Assembly: GCA_021846605.1 (NCBI GenBank)
Contig: JAJZWQ010000082.1
Coordinates: 1 to 13,733, forward strand
DNA from: Bacillota bacterium
GTDB lineage: Bacteria; Bacillota_E; RBS10-35; JAJYVN01
DNA length: 13,733 nucleotides
Direction of reading: 5' to 3'
The notes under the pieces were generated by a model, which was not told the origin of the DNA, did no database searches, and worked only from the letters and a program-made list of their open reading frames with translations. Below are positions 13,730 to 13,733 of the stretch, piece by piece. How positions within the stretch are numbered: the first letter of the stretch is position 1; each line of letters begins with the position of its first letter. The translations under genes and the position numbers were made by a program.

Positions 13730-13733
13730 CCCC

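Larger units (their letters stand above)
12734..13733 (-). mobile_element. group II intron, 3' part only, with rearranged 5' side
   Basis: In minus-strand order this holds an unexplained segment of about 130 bases, the C-terminal two-thirds of an intron reverse transcriptase/maturase, a domain V hairpin 20 bases after its stop, and the beginning of domain VI. Group II introns are self-splicing, retrohoming ribozymes. The 5' ribozyme domains and the N-terminal part of the protein are missing within the window, so this copy should be neither splicing-competent nor mobile. Element limits are approximate; the right limit is set by the window end. Confidence 0.75.

Noticed and set aside
1..13733. 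CRISPR arrays, tRNA or rRNA genes.
   Set aside because: No regularly spaced repeats, cloverleaf with T-loop consensus, or rRNA segment was seen on reading both strands.

Overview
The window is very G+C-rich throughout and densely coded. Short intergenic gaps, overlapping ATGA/GTGA gene junctions, several TTG/GTG starts behind G-rich Shine-Dalgarno sites, a lipoprotein-type solute-binding protein, a PepC-type cysteine peptidase and a group II intron all suggest a high-GC Gram-positive bacterium, perhaps a thermophilic Bacillota lineage. This is inference: no rRNA, tRNA or other marker gene is present.

Layout. (i) 1-1057, minus strand: a small Dabb-domain protein followed by a membrane-anchored alpha/beta-hydrolase that runs off the left edge. 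(ii) 1162-3647, plus strand: a SetA/SotA-like MFS efflux transporter, possibly read from a nearly leaderless mRNA, then an unknown membrane-anchored beta-propeller protein. (iii) 3744-6873: an OppA-type peptide-binding lipoprotein converging on a PepC/bleomycin-hydrolase-type aminopeptidase, with a strong shared hairpin terminator between them. (iv) 7018-7826: a decayed TnpB-like transposase relic (minus strand) and a structured leader upstream of it. (v) 7827-12194, plus strand: a tightly packed operon of two peptide ABC permeases and two ATPases (OppBCDF-like), followed 18 bp later by a macro-domain (ADP-ribose-binding) protein. The first permease appears to have a one-base frameshift near its start. 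(vi) 12195-12732: a gene-free stretch. (vii) 12734-13733, minus strand: the 3' part of a group II intron, with a 5'-truncated reverse transcriptase/maturase, domain V and part of domain VI.

How it works together. OppA would capture peptides outside the cell, OppBCDF would import them, and cytosolic PepC would trim them to amino acids, so the centre of the window reads as a peptide-scavenging locus. It is unusual in being split: the binding protein is separated from its translocator by the convergent peptidase and by transposon debris. The macro-domain gene at the end of the operon is the least expected member. The most informative observations are the frameshifted OppB start, the hydrolase whose nucleophile position reads Gly instead of Ser, the TnpB relic with its alternative leader pairings, and the repeat evidence that the truncated intron is the product of a rearrangement between two intron copies.
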